Below are positions 24,972 through 33,403 of a DNA stretch of 64,000 bases, in pieces. The position numbers and the translations under genes are program-made. This DNA is from DAHUXD01 sp963805495 (GTDB lineage Bacteria > Acidobacteriota > Thermoanaerobaculia > UBA5066 > Gp7-AA6): positions 310,001 to 374,000 of the forward strand of contig CAWDUQ010000001.1 of the NCBI GenBank assembly GCA_963805495.1, in the 5' to 3' direction. The notes under the pieces were generated by a model. That model was not told the DNA's origin, searched no databases, and saw only the letters and a program-made list of their open reading frames with translations. Position 1 is the stretch's first letter; every line of letters begins with the position of its first letter.

Positions 24972-26069
24972 CTAGAGCGCTTCGCCCTTCAGCGGGATCT
25001 CGATGACGGCTTTCTCCTTGTCGGTCGTGTGGAGCGTGACCTTGCCGTCGACCGGGCCCTTCTTGACCTTGTCCGAGGCCTTGACGACGACGGTGTACGA
25101 GACGCCCTCCTGGGTCGGCACGACGTCGGTCACGAATCCCGGAATGCTGACCTCGGCCTTCGTCACCTTGACCGGCGTTCCAGGCTTGTTGTTGGTCACG
25201 ACGATGTTGCGGGTAATGGGGTCCTTGCCCGGGGTGAAGTTGCCGAAGTTGACCGTGATCGGCGAGACGGAGACGCGCGGCCGCACGATGCCCGAGACCG
25301 GGATCTCGAGGGTCGGCTGCTGCTGGACTCCGGTCGTCACGCGGACGGGGGCGTTCAAGAGACCCTCCGGCGCGTCCGGAAGCACCGAGACGTTCAGCTT
25401 GTACTGCTCGCCCGGCCGCCCGGCGATCTTGTCCTTGTCGCCGGCCGGGGAGATCTCGGCTTTGACGTAGGGCTGGGCGGTCTCGGCAACGGTCGGCTTG
25501 AAGCCCTTCTCCTCGGAGATGAGGATGACGTCCTGCGAGGCCGGGTCGCCCTTGACGACCGAGAAGCGCACGTACTGCTGGGGCGCCACGTCGACGAACG
25601 GCTTGACGACCGCCTTGACGAAGAGGTTCATCTGCGGGCGGTCGGGGTCGTTGGAGACGACGAGCACCGACTTGGAGATCGGCCCGGAGAAGCTCTTCGT
25701 GTCGATGCTCGTGTGGACCTTGCCCTCCGAGCCGGGCTTGATGACCTTGTCGAAGGAGGAGACCGTGCAGCCGCAGGAGGGGCGGGCGTCCGAGATGATC
25801 AGGTCCGAGCCGCCCGCGTTCTTGAGCACGAAGTCGGTCTCGATGACCTGTCCCTTCGGGACCGTGCCCATGTCTTTGGTCTCCTGACCGATGTCGATCT
25901 TGGGGGCGGCGACCGCCTTGCCGGCCGCCGGGGCCTTCGCGGCCGCCTGGGGCGCCGCCGATGCCGCCGGTTTGGATTCGGCGGGCTTCTGGGCCTGGGC
26001 CACACTGGCCACCCCGGCCGTCAGGAGCGCGGCGAACGCGAGCCGGCCGATTTTCAGGACATGATGCAT
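24972..26069 (-). CDS. Exported DUF1573 / ASH-domain protein
   Basis: This 365-residue protein has a signal peptide (RLAFAALLTAGVASVAQAQ) and an Ala/Pro/Lys linker. Its DUF1573 domain reads KDMGTVPKGQVIETDFVLKN, then LIISDARPSCGCTVSSFD with the conserved CGC, then SKSVLVVSNDPDRPQMNLFV. A second Ig-like beta domain follows (VTVNFGNFTPGKDPITRNIV, where residues are approximate). These proteins are periplasmic or surface beta-sandwiches of unknown function. ATG 26069 has AGGAGG. It has its own terminator, so it is monocistronic. Confidence 0.82.
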   Translation of the reverse strand: MHHVLKIGRLAFAALLTAGVASVAQAQKPAESKPAASAAPQAAAKAPAAGKAVAAPKIDIGQETKDMGTVPKGQVIETDFVLKNAGGSDLIISDARPSCGCTVSSFDKVIKPGSEGKVHTSIDTKSFSGPISKSVLVVSNDPDRPQMNLFVKAVVKPFVDVAPQQYVRFSVVKGDPASQDVILISEEKGFKPTVAETAQPYVKAEISPAGDKDKIAGRPGEQYKLNVSVLPDAPEGLLNAPVRVTTGVQQQPTLEIPVSGIVRPRVSVSPITVNFGNFTPGKDPITRNIVVTNNKPGTPVKVTKAEVSIPGFVTDVVPTQEGVSYTVVVKASDKVKKGPVDGKVTLHTTDKEKAVIEIPLKGEAL

Positions 26070-26172
26070 CTTCAATTTCCTCCTGTGTTTCGGGATGCCG
26101 AAGCGCTGAAACCCTCGGAATTTCAGGGTTATTTCCGAAAACCGACTAATTAGACCAGACTCCGCGGACGAG

Positions 26173-27573
26173 ATGTCGGAAATCCGCCGATTCCACTTCG
26201 TCCCCATCGGCGGGACGGCCATGGTCCCTCTCGCGGCCCTGCTCCTCGAAGAGGGTCACCGGGTCACCGGCAGCGACCTGAAGCTCTACCCGCCGATGTC
26301 GACCACCCTCGAACGGCTCGGCATCCCGGTCGCCGACGGGTTCGTCGCCGGGCACGTCCCCGCGGACTGCGACGTGGTCGTCGTCGGCAATGCGGCCCAT
26401 CGCGACAACGCCGAAGCCGCCGAGGCGACGCGACGGGGCCTGCCTGTCCTCTCCCTGCCCCAGGCGATCCGGCAGTACCTCCTGCCCGGGAAGACCTCGA
26501 TCGTCATCACCGGGACTCACGGAAAGACGACGACCTCGGCCCTGACCGCCTGGCTGCTCCTCGACGCCGGCTGCGACCCGGGATTCATCGTCGGCGGCCA
26601 GATGCAGAACCTCGGCCGCGGTTACCGGCGGGGAGGCGGGCCGCACTTCGTCCTCGAAGGTGACGAGTACAACGCGGCGTACTTCGACCGCGGGCCGAAG
26701 TTCCTTCACTACGAGCCCAGGCACCTCTTCGTCGGCAACATCGAATACGACCACGCCGACCTCTACCCGGACCTTGCGTCGATCGTCGAGGCGTTTCGTC
26801 AGGTCGTGCGCCTCGTCCCCGAGGACGGCGCGGTCATCGTCAACGCCGACGACCCGCGGGTCATGGACGTGGCGAAGGATGCACCGGCGCCCGTGATCCG
26901 AGTTTCGCTCGACGATCCAGGCGCCGACTTCTCGGCCCGCGACGTTACGTTCGGCCCGGAGGGGGCGCAGTTCACACTGCTCGAGGCGGGACTTCCGACT
27001 GCGCGCCTATCCTCGCCCCTCTCCGGCCTCCACAACGTCCGCAACGCCCTCGGCGCGATCGCTCTCGTCCGCGGCCTCGGCCTCTCCTCGACCGAGATCG
27101 CCCGCGCGCTGCCACGCTTCGGGGGCGTGAAGCGCCGGCTCGAGGTCAAGGGCGAAAAGAACGGCATCCTCGTCGTCGACGATTTCGCGCACCATCCGAC
27201 CGCCGTTGCCGGGACCCTCGTGGCCGCGCGTGCGAAGTTCCCGGGGCGCCGGATCTGGGCACTCTTCGAGCCGCGCTCGAACACCGCGGGACGGAAGATG
27301 TTCGAGGAGGAATACGCGGAAGCCTTCGTCGGCGCCGACGCGCTCGTTCTCGCGCCGGTCTTCCACGCGCAGCGCCTGGCCCCGGACAACCAGATCGACC
27401 GGGCCGCGCTCGCCGCCCATTTCGCCGCCGCAGGCAAGCCCGCCTTCGTGCCCGGGTCGATCGAGGAGATCCCCGCGATCCTCCGCCGCGAGGCGCGAGC
27501 CGGCGACGTGCTGCTGCTGATGTCCTCGGGCGCCTTCGGAGGCCTGCCCGAGACGCTGCTCGAGCGGCTGTGA
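26173..27573 (+). CDS. mpl: Mpl, UDP-MurNAc:L-Ala-gamma-D-Glu-meso-DAP ligase
   Basis: This cytoplasmic Mur ligase recycles the peptidoglycan tripeptide onto UDP-MurNAc. The N-terminal Rossmann part (FHFVPIGGTAMVPLAALLLE) is that of MurC/Mpl. The P-loop GTHGKTTTS lies at residues 114-122. The central domain has LEGDEYNAAYFDRGPKFLHY, where the acid DEY distinguishes Mpl from MurC, and NIEYDHADLYPD. The C-terminal domain has VDDFAHHPTAVAGTL and FEPRSNTAGR. The 466-residue length is right. Presence implies DAP-type peptidoglycan, agreeing with dapF downstream. Confidence 0.93.
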   Translation: MSEIRRFHFVPIGGTAMVPLAALLLEEGHRVTGSDLKLYPPMSTTLERLGIPVADGFVAGHVPADCDVVVVGNAAHRDNAEAAEATRRGLPVLSLPQAIRQYLLPGKTSIVITGTHGKTTTSALTAWLLLDAGCDPGFIVGGQMQNLGRGYRRGGGPHFVLEGDEYNAAYFDRGPKFLHYEPRHLFVGNIEYDHADLYPDLASIVEAFRQVVRLVPEDGAVIVNADDPRVMDVAKDAPAPVIRVSLDDPGADFSARDVTFGPEGAQFTLLEAGLPTARLSSPLSGLHNVRNALGAIALVRGLGLSSTEIARALPRFGGVKRRLEVKGEKNGILVVDDFAHHPTAVAGTLVAARAKFPGRRIWALFEPRSNTAGRKMFEEEYAEAFVGADALVLAPVFHAQRLAPDNQIDRAALAAHFAAAGKPAFVPGSIEEIPAILRREARAGDVLLLMSSGAFGGLPETLLERL

Positions 27574-27577
27574 CGGC

Positions 27578-30028
27578 ATGATTCAGATCGCGACGCTCGC
27601 GGTCTATGCGATCGTCGTGGCCGTCGTAGGCCTGGTGGCGGCAGCCGTCAGACGGCGAATCGACCTCCTCTCATCGATCCTGTTCATCGCACTACCCGTT
27701 CTCTTTTTCTTTTCAGGATTCCTGTCGAATCGGACGCCGATCCCGCTGGACCATCTCGCGAGATTTCCGCCCTGGGCGGCACAAGCCGCTTCGCCTTACA
27801 ACCCATCGCTCAGCGATGTCGCGACGCAGTTCGTACCGTGGGCAAAAGCCGTGCGGATGGCGTGGAAGGAAGGGTCGCTGCCTCTGAGAAACCCCTGGAA
27901 CGGCTGCGGGACGCCGCTCGCATTCGGAGGCACCTCGGCAGCTTTCTTCCCGCTTACGTTTCTCGTGCTTGCGCTTCCTCTCGCTCAGGCCTTTGTCGTC
28001 CTAGGGGCCGCGAAGCTCCTGATCGCCCAGACCGGTGCGTTTCTGTGGCTCTCTGAATTGGGTCTCTCACGACCAGCCGCGAGGTTCGGAGCAATCTCTT
28101 TCGGATTGTCGTTCGCCTTGACCCCCTGGCTCCTCCATCCGGGGGCTGCCAGCATGTGCCTTCTCCCGTGGGTTCTCTTCCTCGCCGAACTGCTGGGCGA
28201 TTCGTCGGTTCGACGACGCGCGTTTGTGTTGATGGTCGGGACTCTCGTGATCTGGTCGCTTGGCGGACACCTGGAAACCGTCGCGCTGGGCATTCTCTTT
28301 TGTGGTTTCTGGTTCGCTGGACGCCTCGTTTCCGGGGACCTCGGAAATTGGAGGCCCATCTTGCTGTGGGGAACCTTCGCGGCCCTCCTGGCTCTGGGCC
28401 TATCGGCGTTCGCACTTCTTCCCCAATTTCTCGTCGTTCGATCCTCGAATCGATTGGTTCTGGCGCAAAGTCCGGAGCGTTTCGAGCACGTCCCCTGGGT
28501 TCCGTACCGCCCGATCTGGCTGGGCGCTCTCGTGACGCCGGTCGTTCCAACAGCATTTGGCGACCTGGTCGGCTCACCAATGATCCCTGGAGCCGCCGGG
28601 TCCATCGTCGAGATGGGCTTCGGCTATTTCGGGACTCTCGGACTGGCTCTTTGCCTGGTTGTGGTGAGGAGACAGGCGTACCGCCCACGACGGGAACTCA
28701 CGCTGCTCGCCATCGTCTTTGTCGGACTGGGGGGAGCGACGGGCGTGCCTCCATTTCGCTGGCTCTTCGAGTCGATTCCGGGACTTGGACTGGCTCCGCC
28801 GCTGCGCCTGCTGCTTCTGGTGTCGGCCGCCGGCGCTCCTCTGGCAGCCTTCGCGGTCGACCGAGTCCTGACGGAGCCCGGTAACAGATGGAAGGCCCTG
28901 ATCGGTGCCCAAACTGCAGTCGCGGTTTTCGTCGCGGGCGTATATCTCGTTCTGCGGCCACAGTACGCCGTCCTTCGGGCCGTAGATTTTCACCGACGGG
29001 TCTTACTCCTGACTTTGGCTTTGCTTGCGATCGCGGCAGCCGTGACGTTTCTGGCGGGTCGCGGCACTCTGAGCCGCACGCAACTCGCGGCAACGCTTAC
29101 GACACTCGCCATCGCTGAACTCATGATTCAAGGTTCGCGTCTTTATCGACTCTACGACCCCAAGGATCTCTACCCGGAAACACCCCTCGTTCGCTTCCTT
29201 CGAGCGCAGCCTCGTCCGTTTCGAATCGTCGGAGCGGAAGCGGCATTCTTTCCGAGCACCAACATCTTCGCTGGCGTGGAGAGCATCGAAACACAGGACC
29301 CGACGGAGCGCGCCGACTACATCGATTTCCTGGACCGGACGACCGGGTATTCTCGGTTCGAATATTTCAGAACGGTTCGAGACCTCAACTCCCCCGCGTT
29401 GGATTTCCTCAACGTGCGCTTCCTCGTGACCGCTAAGGGCGCCCCCCCCCCCCCCGGAGCCAAGTGGTCGCTGGCTTATGACGGAGACGATGGTCGGGTG
29501 TTTCAGAACACGGATGTCTTGCCGAGATTCTTTGTGCCTCATAGGATTCGACGGGCAGGCACGCCCGGTAACACATCCTTCAACGAATCGAAAGCTGCCA
29601 GCGAGATGCTCAATCGGTTTCTCGCAGCTCCCACTTTCCGGGAGGAAGCGTTGGTTCTCCTGGGACTCAGCGTCGGGACGGTTTCCGAAAACCATGCGAA
29701 CGTGGCAGTCACGGAGATCCGCGAGACGACAAACAGCGTGCGTATTCGGACGAGCGTGCCTCCGCAAGCAGGCTCTGCGGTTCTGGTGGCCAGCATCGTG
29801 AATGATGGTGGATGGAGCGCGAGGGACGAGCGGGGTAATACCGTGTTCGTTGGTCTCGCGAACGGTCCGTTTCTCGCTCTGATCGTTCCGCGGGGGACTC
29901 GCGAGGTGTCACTGAAGTATTCGCCCCCAGGCTTCCGTCTCGGAGCCGCCATCTCGACGATCACGTTGGTCGGAGGCGCAGTCTTCTTTATCATCATCCG
30001 TCGTCGTACGGTTATGGGAACTCGGTGA
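27578..30028 (+). CDS. Large polytopic membrane protein, YfhO-like (GT-C type)
   Basis: This 816-residue protein carries about 12-13 hydrophobic helices and a soluble C-terminal part. The early loop LRNPWNGCGTPLAFGGTSAA and FFPLTFLVLALPL are characteristic of YfhO-like proteins, thought to be lipid-linked sugar transferases or membrane glycosylation factors. A late segment has DVLPRFFVPHRIR. The base composition is visibly less GC-rich than its neighbours and codon use is less biased, suggesting transfer. A run of fourteen Cs (29442-29455) lies in frame as AKGAPPPPGAKW. It is followed by a GTGA-overlapping membrane gene. Confidence 0.75.
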   Translation: MIQIATLAVYAIVVAVVGLVAAAVRRRIDLLSSILFIALPVLFFFSGFLSNRTPIPLDHLARFPPWAAQAASPYNPSLSDVATQFVPWAKAVRMAWKEGSLPLRNPWNGCGTPLAFGGTSAAFFPLTFLVLALPLAQAFVVLGAAKLLIAQTGAFLWLSELGLSRPAARFGAISFGLSFALTPWLLHPGAASMCLLPWVLFLAELLGDSSVRRRAFVLMVGTLVIWSLGGHLETVALGILFCGFWFAGRLVSGDLGNWRPILLWGTFAALLALGLSAFALLPQFLVVRSSNRLVLAQSPERFEHVPWVPYRPIWLGALVTPVVPTAFGDLVGSPMIPGAAGSIVEMGFGYFGTLGLALCLVVVRRQAYRPRRELTLLAIVFVGLGGATGVPPFRWLFESIPGLGLAPPLRLLLLVSAAGAPLAAFAVDRVLTEPGNRWKALIGAQTAVAVFVAGVYLVLRPQYAVLRAVDFHRRVLLLTLALLAIAAAVTFLAGRGTLSRTQLAATLTTLAIAELMIQGSRLYRLYDPKDLYPETPLVRFLRAQPRPFRIVGAEAAFFPSTNIFAGVESIETQDPTERADYIDFLDRTTGYSRFEYFRTVRDLNSPALDFLNVRFLVTAKGAPPPPGAKWSLAYDGDDGRVFQNTDVLPRFFVPHRIRRAGTPGNTSFNESKAASEMLNRFLAAPTFREEALVLLGLSVGTVSENHANVAVTEIRETTNSVRIRTSVPPQAGSAVLVASIVNDGGWSARDERGNTVFVGLANGPFLALIVPRGTREVSLKYSPPGFRLGAAISTITLVGGAVFFIIIRRRTVMGTR
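29442..29455 (+). repeat. Poly-C tract (C14) inside the YfhO-like gene
   Basis: A homopolymer of 14 cytosines, in frame as written. Loss or gain of one C would truncate the protein at about two thirds to three quarters of its length. Confidence 0.9.
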
Positions 30029-31626
30029 ACCCGTCGACACGACATCGGATCCCGATTGCCGGCGTTGCAGCAGCCCTCGGTCTCGCGCTGTACCTGGCCA
30101 CGGCGCTGACGGCACCTGTCGTGCTCTGGTCCGACAGCGAGCAGGACCTCGCGTGGGCGCGCGCCGGTGCGGGGATCATCAGTCCCGCGGGAACGCCGGA
30201 CCACGCCGCGAAGCCGGGATACATCCTCTTCCTGAAGGCCGCTCTCGCCCTCGGGGGCGGAGCGCCGCGGGGCGTCGTCGTCGTTCAGTCCTTCCTCGTT
30301 TTCGCGGCGATCGGCGCGGCGTCGCTTCTCGTCGGCCGCCGGCTGGGGTTCGGAGCGGGAGTCGGGGTGTTCGTCACCGAGATGTTCTTCCTTCGATCGC
30401 GCGACGCGGCGAGCTCGGTGATGAGCGAGCCTCTCGCGGCCGCGCTCTTTCTCCTCGTCGTCGTCCTGCTCCTCGAGCCGCCTCGCCGGACGGCCTCCCT
30501 CGTCGCCTGCGGCCTCGCCGTGGGTTTCCTCTTTCTCGTGCGACCGAACGTCGGGGCGATCGCCGCCGCGCTCGCTGCCGCACGGCTCGGGCTGGACGGG
30601 CGCTGGCGGGCCCTGTTCGGGCTCGGCTTCGCGGCCGCCGCGCTCGTCCTGCCGGTGTGGCTCGCGACGGCTCCCGGTGAGGGGGCTGCGGCGCGCGACC
30701 TCGCGTACCAGAGGCGCGAAGCCCGCGCCGACGATCTCTGGATTCCGTCCCCGGGCGCCCCGATTCCTTCGAGCGTGCTGGCCCGCGGCGGATCTGACCG
30801 CACCCGACAGATCGTCTGGCGTCTCACCCACGGCCTCCTCGGCACCGAGTTCTACGACGCGCGGTGGTCGGATCCTTACCGGGCCGCCAGCACGATCTCG
30901 CGGCTCGCGACGCCCTTCCTGGTTATCGCGGCTATGGCCGTGTTCTTCGTCGTCCCGCCACGCGGGCGGCCGATCCAGGTCCTGGGGCTTCTCCTCGCCG
31001 CTCTCGCCGTCGCGCAGAGCCTCGTCATCGGGTCGCTTCCGCGCTACGTCCTGCCGCTGCTTCCGGCCCTGCTCGCGCTCGGAGTCTGCGCCGCGGCGAC
31101 CCTTCGCGGCGCGGGGGCCTGGAGATTCGCGGGCGCCGCGGTTCTTGCGGGCGCCGCCGTGCTCTGTCTCCGACGCTACCCCTCCGGGCTGGCGTGGGAA
31201 TGGGGCCGGATCGAGGCCGCGGGCGTTTCGATCGCGCAGCCGATCCCGCGCGATGCGCTTCCCCGCAGGTCGCCCGCCACGCTGCACGTGCGCCTGGCGC
31301 CTCCGCACCTCCCGTCCGGCGCCGGGATCGAAGTTCGACGGCCGGACGGCGCGGTTGTGCCCGCCTCGACCGATGCCGGGACCCGCGAGAGACCCGAGAT
31401 CTCGATTCCGCTGCCGCAGGACCTCCTGGAAGGCAACGGGACCGGCACGGTGACGCTGACGTTTCTCTCGACGGGCGCCTACGGTCCGACCGACTACCTG
31501 CTCTTCCCCGTCATTCCGCCGCCGTGGAGGACTCCGGCAACGCGGGAGCCGGGCGGGGAGCTTTCACCTTCGACGGGCATCGCCTCGGGGTCGCTCGACT
31601 GGTGGGCGCACGAAGGCGCGCCCTGA
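30025..31626 (+). CDS. GT-C-fold membrane glycosyltransferase-like protein
   Basis: The 533-residue protein has about ten transmembrane helices (ALGLALYLATALTAPVVLWS, GVVVVQSFLVFAAIGAASLL and others). The first large loop carries acidic residues (LWSDSEQDLAWARAGAG), as in PMT/ArnT-type transferases that use polyprenyl-phosphate sugars. The C-terminal roughly 120 residues are soluble and beta-rich. GTG 30025 overlaps the previous stop (GTGA), indicating coupling with the YfhO-like gene. Unlike that gene, its composition matches the genome. Acceptor unknown. Confidence 0.7.
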   Translation: MNPSTRHRIPIAGVAAALGLALYLATALTAPVVLWSDSEQDLAWARAGAGIISPAGTPDHAAKPGYILFLKAALALGGGAPRGVVVVQSFLVFAAIGAASLLVGRRLGFGAGVGVFVTEMFFLRSRDAASSVMSEPLAAALFLLVVVLLLEPPRRTASLVACGLAVGFLFLVRPNVGAIAAALAAARLGLDGRWRALFGLGFAAAALVLPVWLATAPGEGAAARDLAYQRREARADDLWIPSPGAPIPSSVLARGGSDRTRQIVWRLTHGLLGTEFYDARWSDPYRAASTISRLATPFLVIAAMAVFFVVPPRGRPIQVLGLLLAALAVAQSLVIGSLPRYVLPLLPALLALGVCAAATLRGAGAWRFAGAAVLAGAAVLCLRRYPSGLAWEWGRIEAAGVSIAQPIPRDALPRRSPATLHVRLAPPHLPSGAGIEVRRPDGAVVPASTDAGTRERPEISIPLPQDLLEGNGTGTVTLTFLSTGAYGPTDYLLFPVIPPPWRTPATREPGGELSPSTGIASGSLDWWAHEGAP

Positions 31627-31633
31627 TCCGGCT

Positions 31634-32281
31634 CTAAGGCTTCGCGACGCGGTTGCGGAGCACGCCGACGCGCTCGATCTCGACCTCGACGACGTCGCCC
31701 GGCGAGAGCGGGCCCACCCCGGCGGGGGTGCCCGTCAGGATGAGGTCGCCCGGCTCGAGCGTCATCATCCGGGAGATGTAGGCCAGGAGAAAGGCCGGGC
31801 TGAAGATCATCACCGACGTCCGTGAGGACTGCTTCACCGCTCCGTTGACGCGGGTCTCGATCGCGAGATCCGACGGGTCGACGCCCGAAACGATCTCCGG
31901 GCCGACCGGGCAGAACGTGTCGAACGACTTCGCCCGCGCGAACTGCTTGTCCTTCTTCTGGAGGTCGCGGGCCGTGACGTCGTTGGCGCAGCAGACGCCG
32001 GCGAGGGCCTCGAGCCAGCGCTCCTGCGGCCAGGCCTTGATGCGGCGTCCGACGACGAGCGCGAGCTCGCCCTCGTAGTCGACGCGCTGCGACTCGGGCG
32101 GAAGCACGATGTCTCCGCCGTCGAAGACGAGAGCCGAGGGCGCCTTGAGAAAGAGGAGCGGCTCTTCTCCCGGCGCCTCGTTGCCCAGCTCCTTCGCGTG
32201 CTCGCTGTAGTTGCGGCCGACGGCGACGATCTTGGACGGGAAAGGCGGCGCGTCATGAGAGCCGAACTTCACCGATGTCAC
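31634..32281 (-). CDS. Fumarylacetoacetate-hydrolase-family protein
   Basis: This 215-residue enzyme has the FAH fold used for C-C bond hydrolysis, decarboxylation or hydration of small keto-acids. Motifs are VAVGRNYSEHAKELG, VDYEGELALVVGRRI (metal Glu), ANDVTARDLQ and GDLILTGTPAGVGPL. The size is that of bacterial acylpyruvase or fumarylpyruvate-hydrolase-like members. GTG 32281 (with GAGGCG upstream) is preferred, because a longer frame would translate a REP element as its N-terminus. Confidence 0.88.
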   Translation of the reverse strand: MTSVKFGSHDAPPFPSKIVAVGRNYSEHAKELGNEAPGEEPLLFLKAPSALVFDGGDIVLPPESQRVDYEGELALVVGRRIKAWPQERWLEALAGVCCANDVTARDLQKKDKQFARAKSFDTFCPVGPEIVSGVDPSDLAIETRVNGAVKQSSRTSVMIFSPAFLLAYISRMMTLEPGDLILTGTPAGVGPLSPGDVVEVEIERVGVLRNRVAKP

Positions 32282-32296
32282 TTTCGCCTCAATAAT

Positions 32297-32348
32297 GTAG
32301 GGGCGGGGCTTGCCCCCGCCCGCGGGCGGCCACAAGGGCCGCCCCTAC
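32297..32348. repeat. REP-like element (two-hairpin copy)
   Basis: GTAGGGGCGGGGCTTGCCCC then GGGCGGCCACAAGGGCCGCC, ending CCTAC; lies between dapF and the FAH gene, 15 nt before the latter's start. Confidence 0.9.
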
Positions 32349-32380
32349 ACCCGCCGGGCTTTTTTCGCCTGCCGCCCCCC

Positions 32381-33211
32381 TCACGCCTGCCATGCCTCCT
32401 CGAGAAGCTCGCCCGCGAAGACCTCGCGCGCGTCGCCCGTCAGGCGCACGCCGGTGAAGTTTTCCTTCTCGTCGGAGAACTCGACGACCAGGTCGACGCC
32501 GCTCTTTGTCTCGCAGACGACGGGCGAGGTGGCGAGGCCCTGCCGACCCGCGACGATCGCCGCGGCGACGACACCCGATCCGCACGACAGTGTCTCGCCC
32601 TCGACGCCTCTCTCCCAGGTCCGGACCTGGATACGATTGCCCTTGCCGGCGCGCACGAAGTTGGCGTTGGCTCCGTCGGGAATGGCCGGATGATGCCGCA
32701 CGAGCGGTCCCAGCCGCTCGATGTCCATTTTCGACAGGTCGCCGCGCATGAAGACGACGAGGTGCGGCACGCCGATCCGCATCGGGATCGCCGTCGGGGG
32801 AAGGCCTTTCCCCGAGATCGCTACCGGATCGGTGGGCGCGGGAATCGTCGGCAGCGCGAGGGTCACGGTCTCGTCTTCGACGCGGGCGGCGATCGGGCCC
32901 CAGCCAGTCTCGAGGACGAGGCTCGGGCCGGCGGCGAGGCCGTGGCGGACCGCGTAGCGCGCCGCGCAGCGCGTGCCGTTGGCGCAGAACGTGGCCGGGC
33001 CGCCGTCGGAGTTGTAGTAGTCGAGGCGGACGCGCCCGGGGCCGTCCGGCGAGAGAAAGAGCGCCCCGTCGGCGCCGACGGAGAGCCCCCGGCGGCAGAC
33101 GAGCGCCAGCTTGCGGCGGGCCCCTTCCGAAAGCGACCGGCCGTCGGCCTCGAAAACGAAGAAGTCATTGCCGCCGCCGGCCATCTTGATGAACTTCGCG
33201 GGCAGAGACAT
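32381..33211 (-). CDS. dapF: Diaminopimelate epimerase
   Basis: DapF converts LL- to meso-diaminopimelate for lysine and peptidoglycan synthesis. Both catalytic cysteines are present: C76 in NSDGGPATFCANGTRC and C210 in EGETLSCGSG. The N-terminal AGGGNDFFVF (usually GxGNDF) is conserved. The 276-residue length is standard. ATG 33211 has no Shine-Dalgarno and a TACACT box 9 nt upstream. Confidence 0.95.
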   Translation of the reverse strand: MSLPAKFIKMAGGGNDFFVFEADGRSLSEGARRKLALVCRRGLSVGADGALFLSPDGPGRVRLDYYNSDGGPATFCANGTRCAARYAVRHGLAAGPSLVLETGWGPIAARVEDETVTLALPTIPAPTDPVAISGKGLPPTAIPMRIGVPHLVVFMRGDLSKMDIERLGPLVRHHPAIPDGANANFVRAGKGNRIQVRTWERGVEGETLSCGSGVVAAAIVAGRQGLATSPVVCETKSGVDLVVEFSDEKENFTGVRLTGDAREVFAGELLEEAWQA

Positions 33212-33220
33212 GGGAGCGGG

Positions 33221-33226
33221 AGTGTA
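33221..33226 (-). promoter_or_regulatory. -10 hexamer of a near-leaderless start (dapF)
   Basis: Minus-strand TACACT, 9 nt before ATG 33211. Confidence 0.45.
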
Positions 33227-33292
33227 AACGATGCGCGAAGAGTTTCGGCGACCCGGCGGTTTCGAGGTGTCGGCTTCTCCGGGCCCCCGTTC

Positions 33293-33349
33293 GTAGGGGC
33301 GGGGCTTGTCCCCGCCCTGGGAGGGCGGCCAAGAGGGCCGCCCCTACGA
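33293..33349. repeat. REP-like element (two-hairpin copy)
   Basis: GTAGGGGCGGGGCTTGTCCC and GGGCGGCCAAGAGGGCCGCC, ending CCTACG, in the gap between dapF and the FN3 lipoprotein gene. Confidence 0.9.
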
Positions 33350-33403
33350 CCTTGGTTTCAGTCGAGCCGGACGGGACCCCGACGACCGAAGCCGCTCAAA
33401 CCT

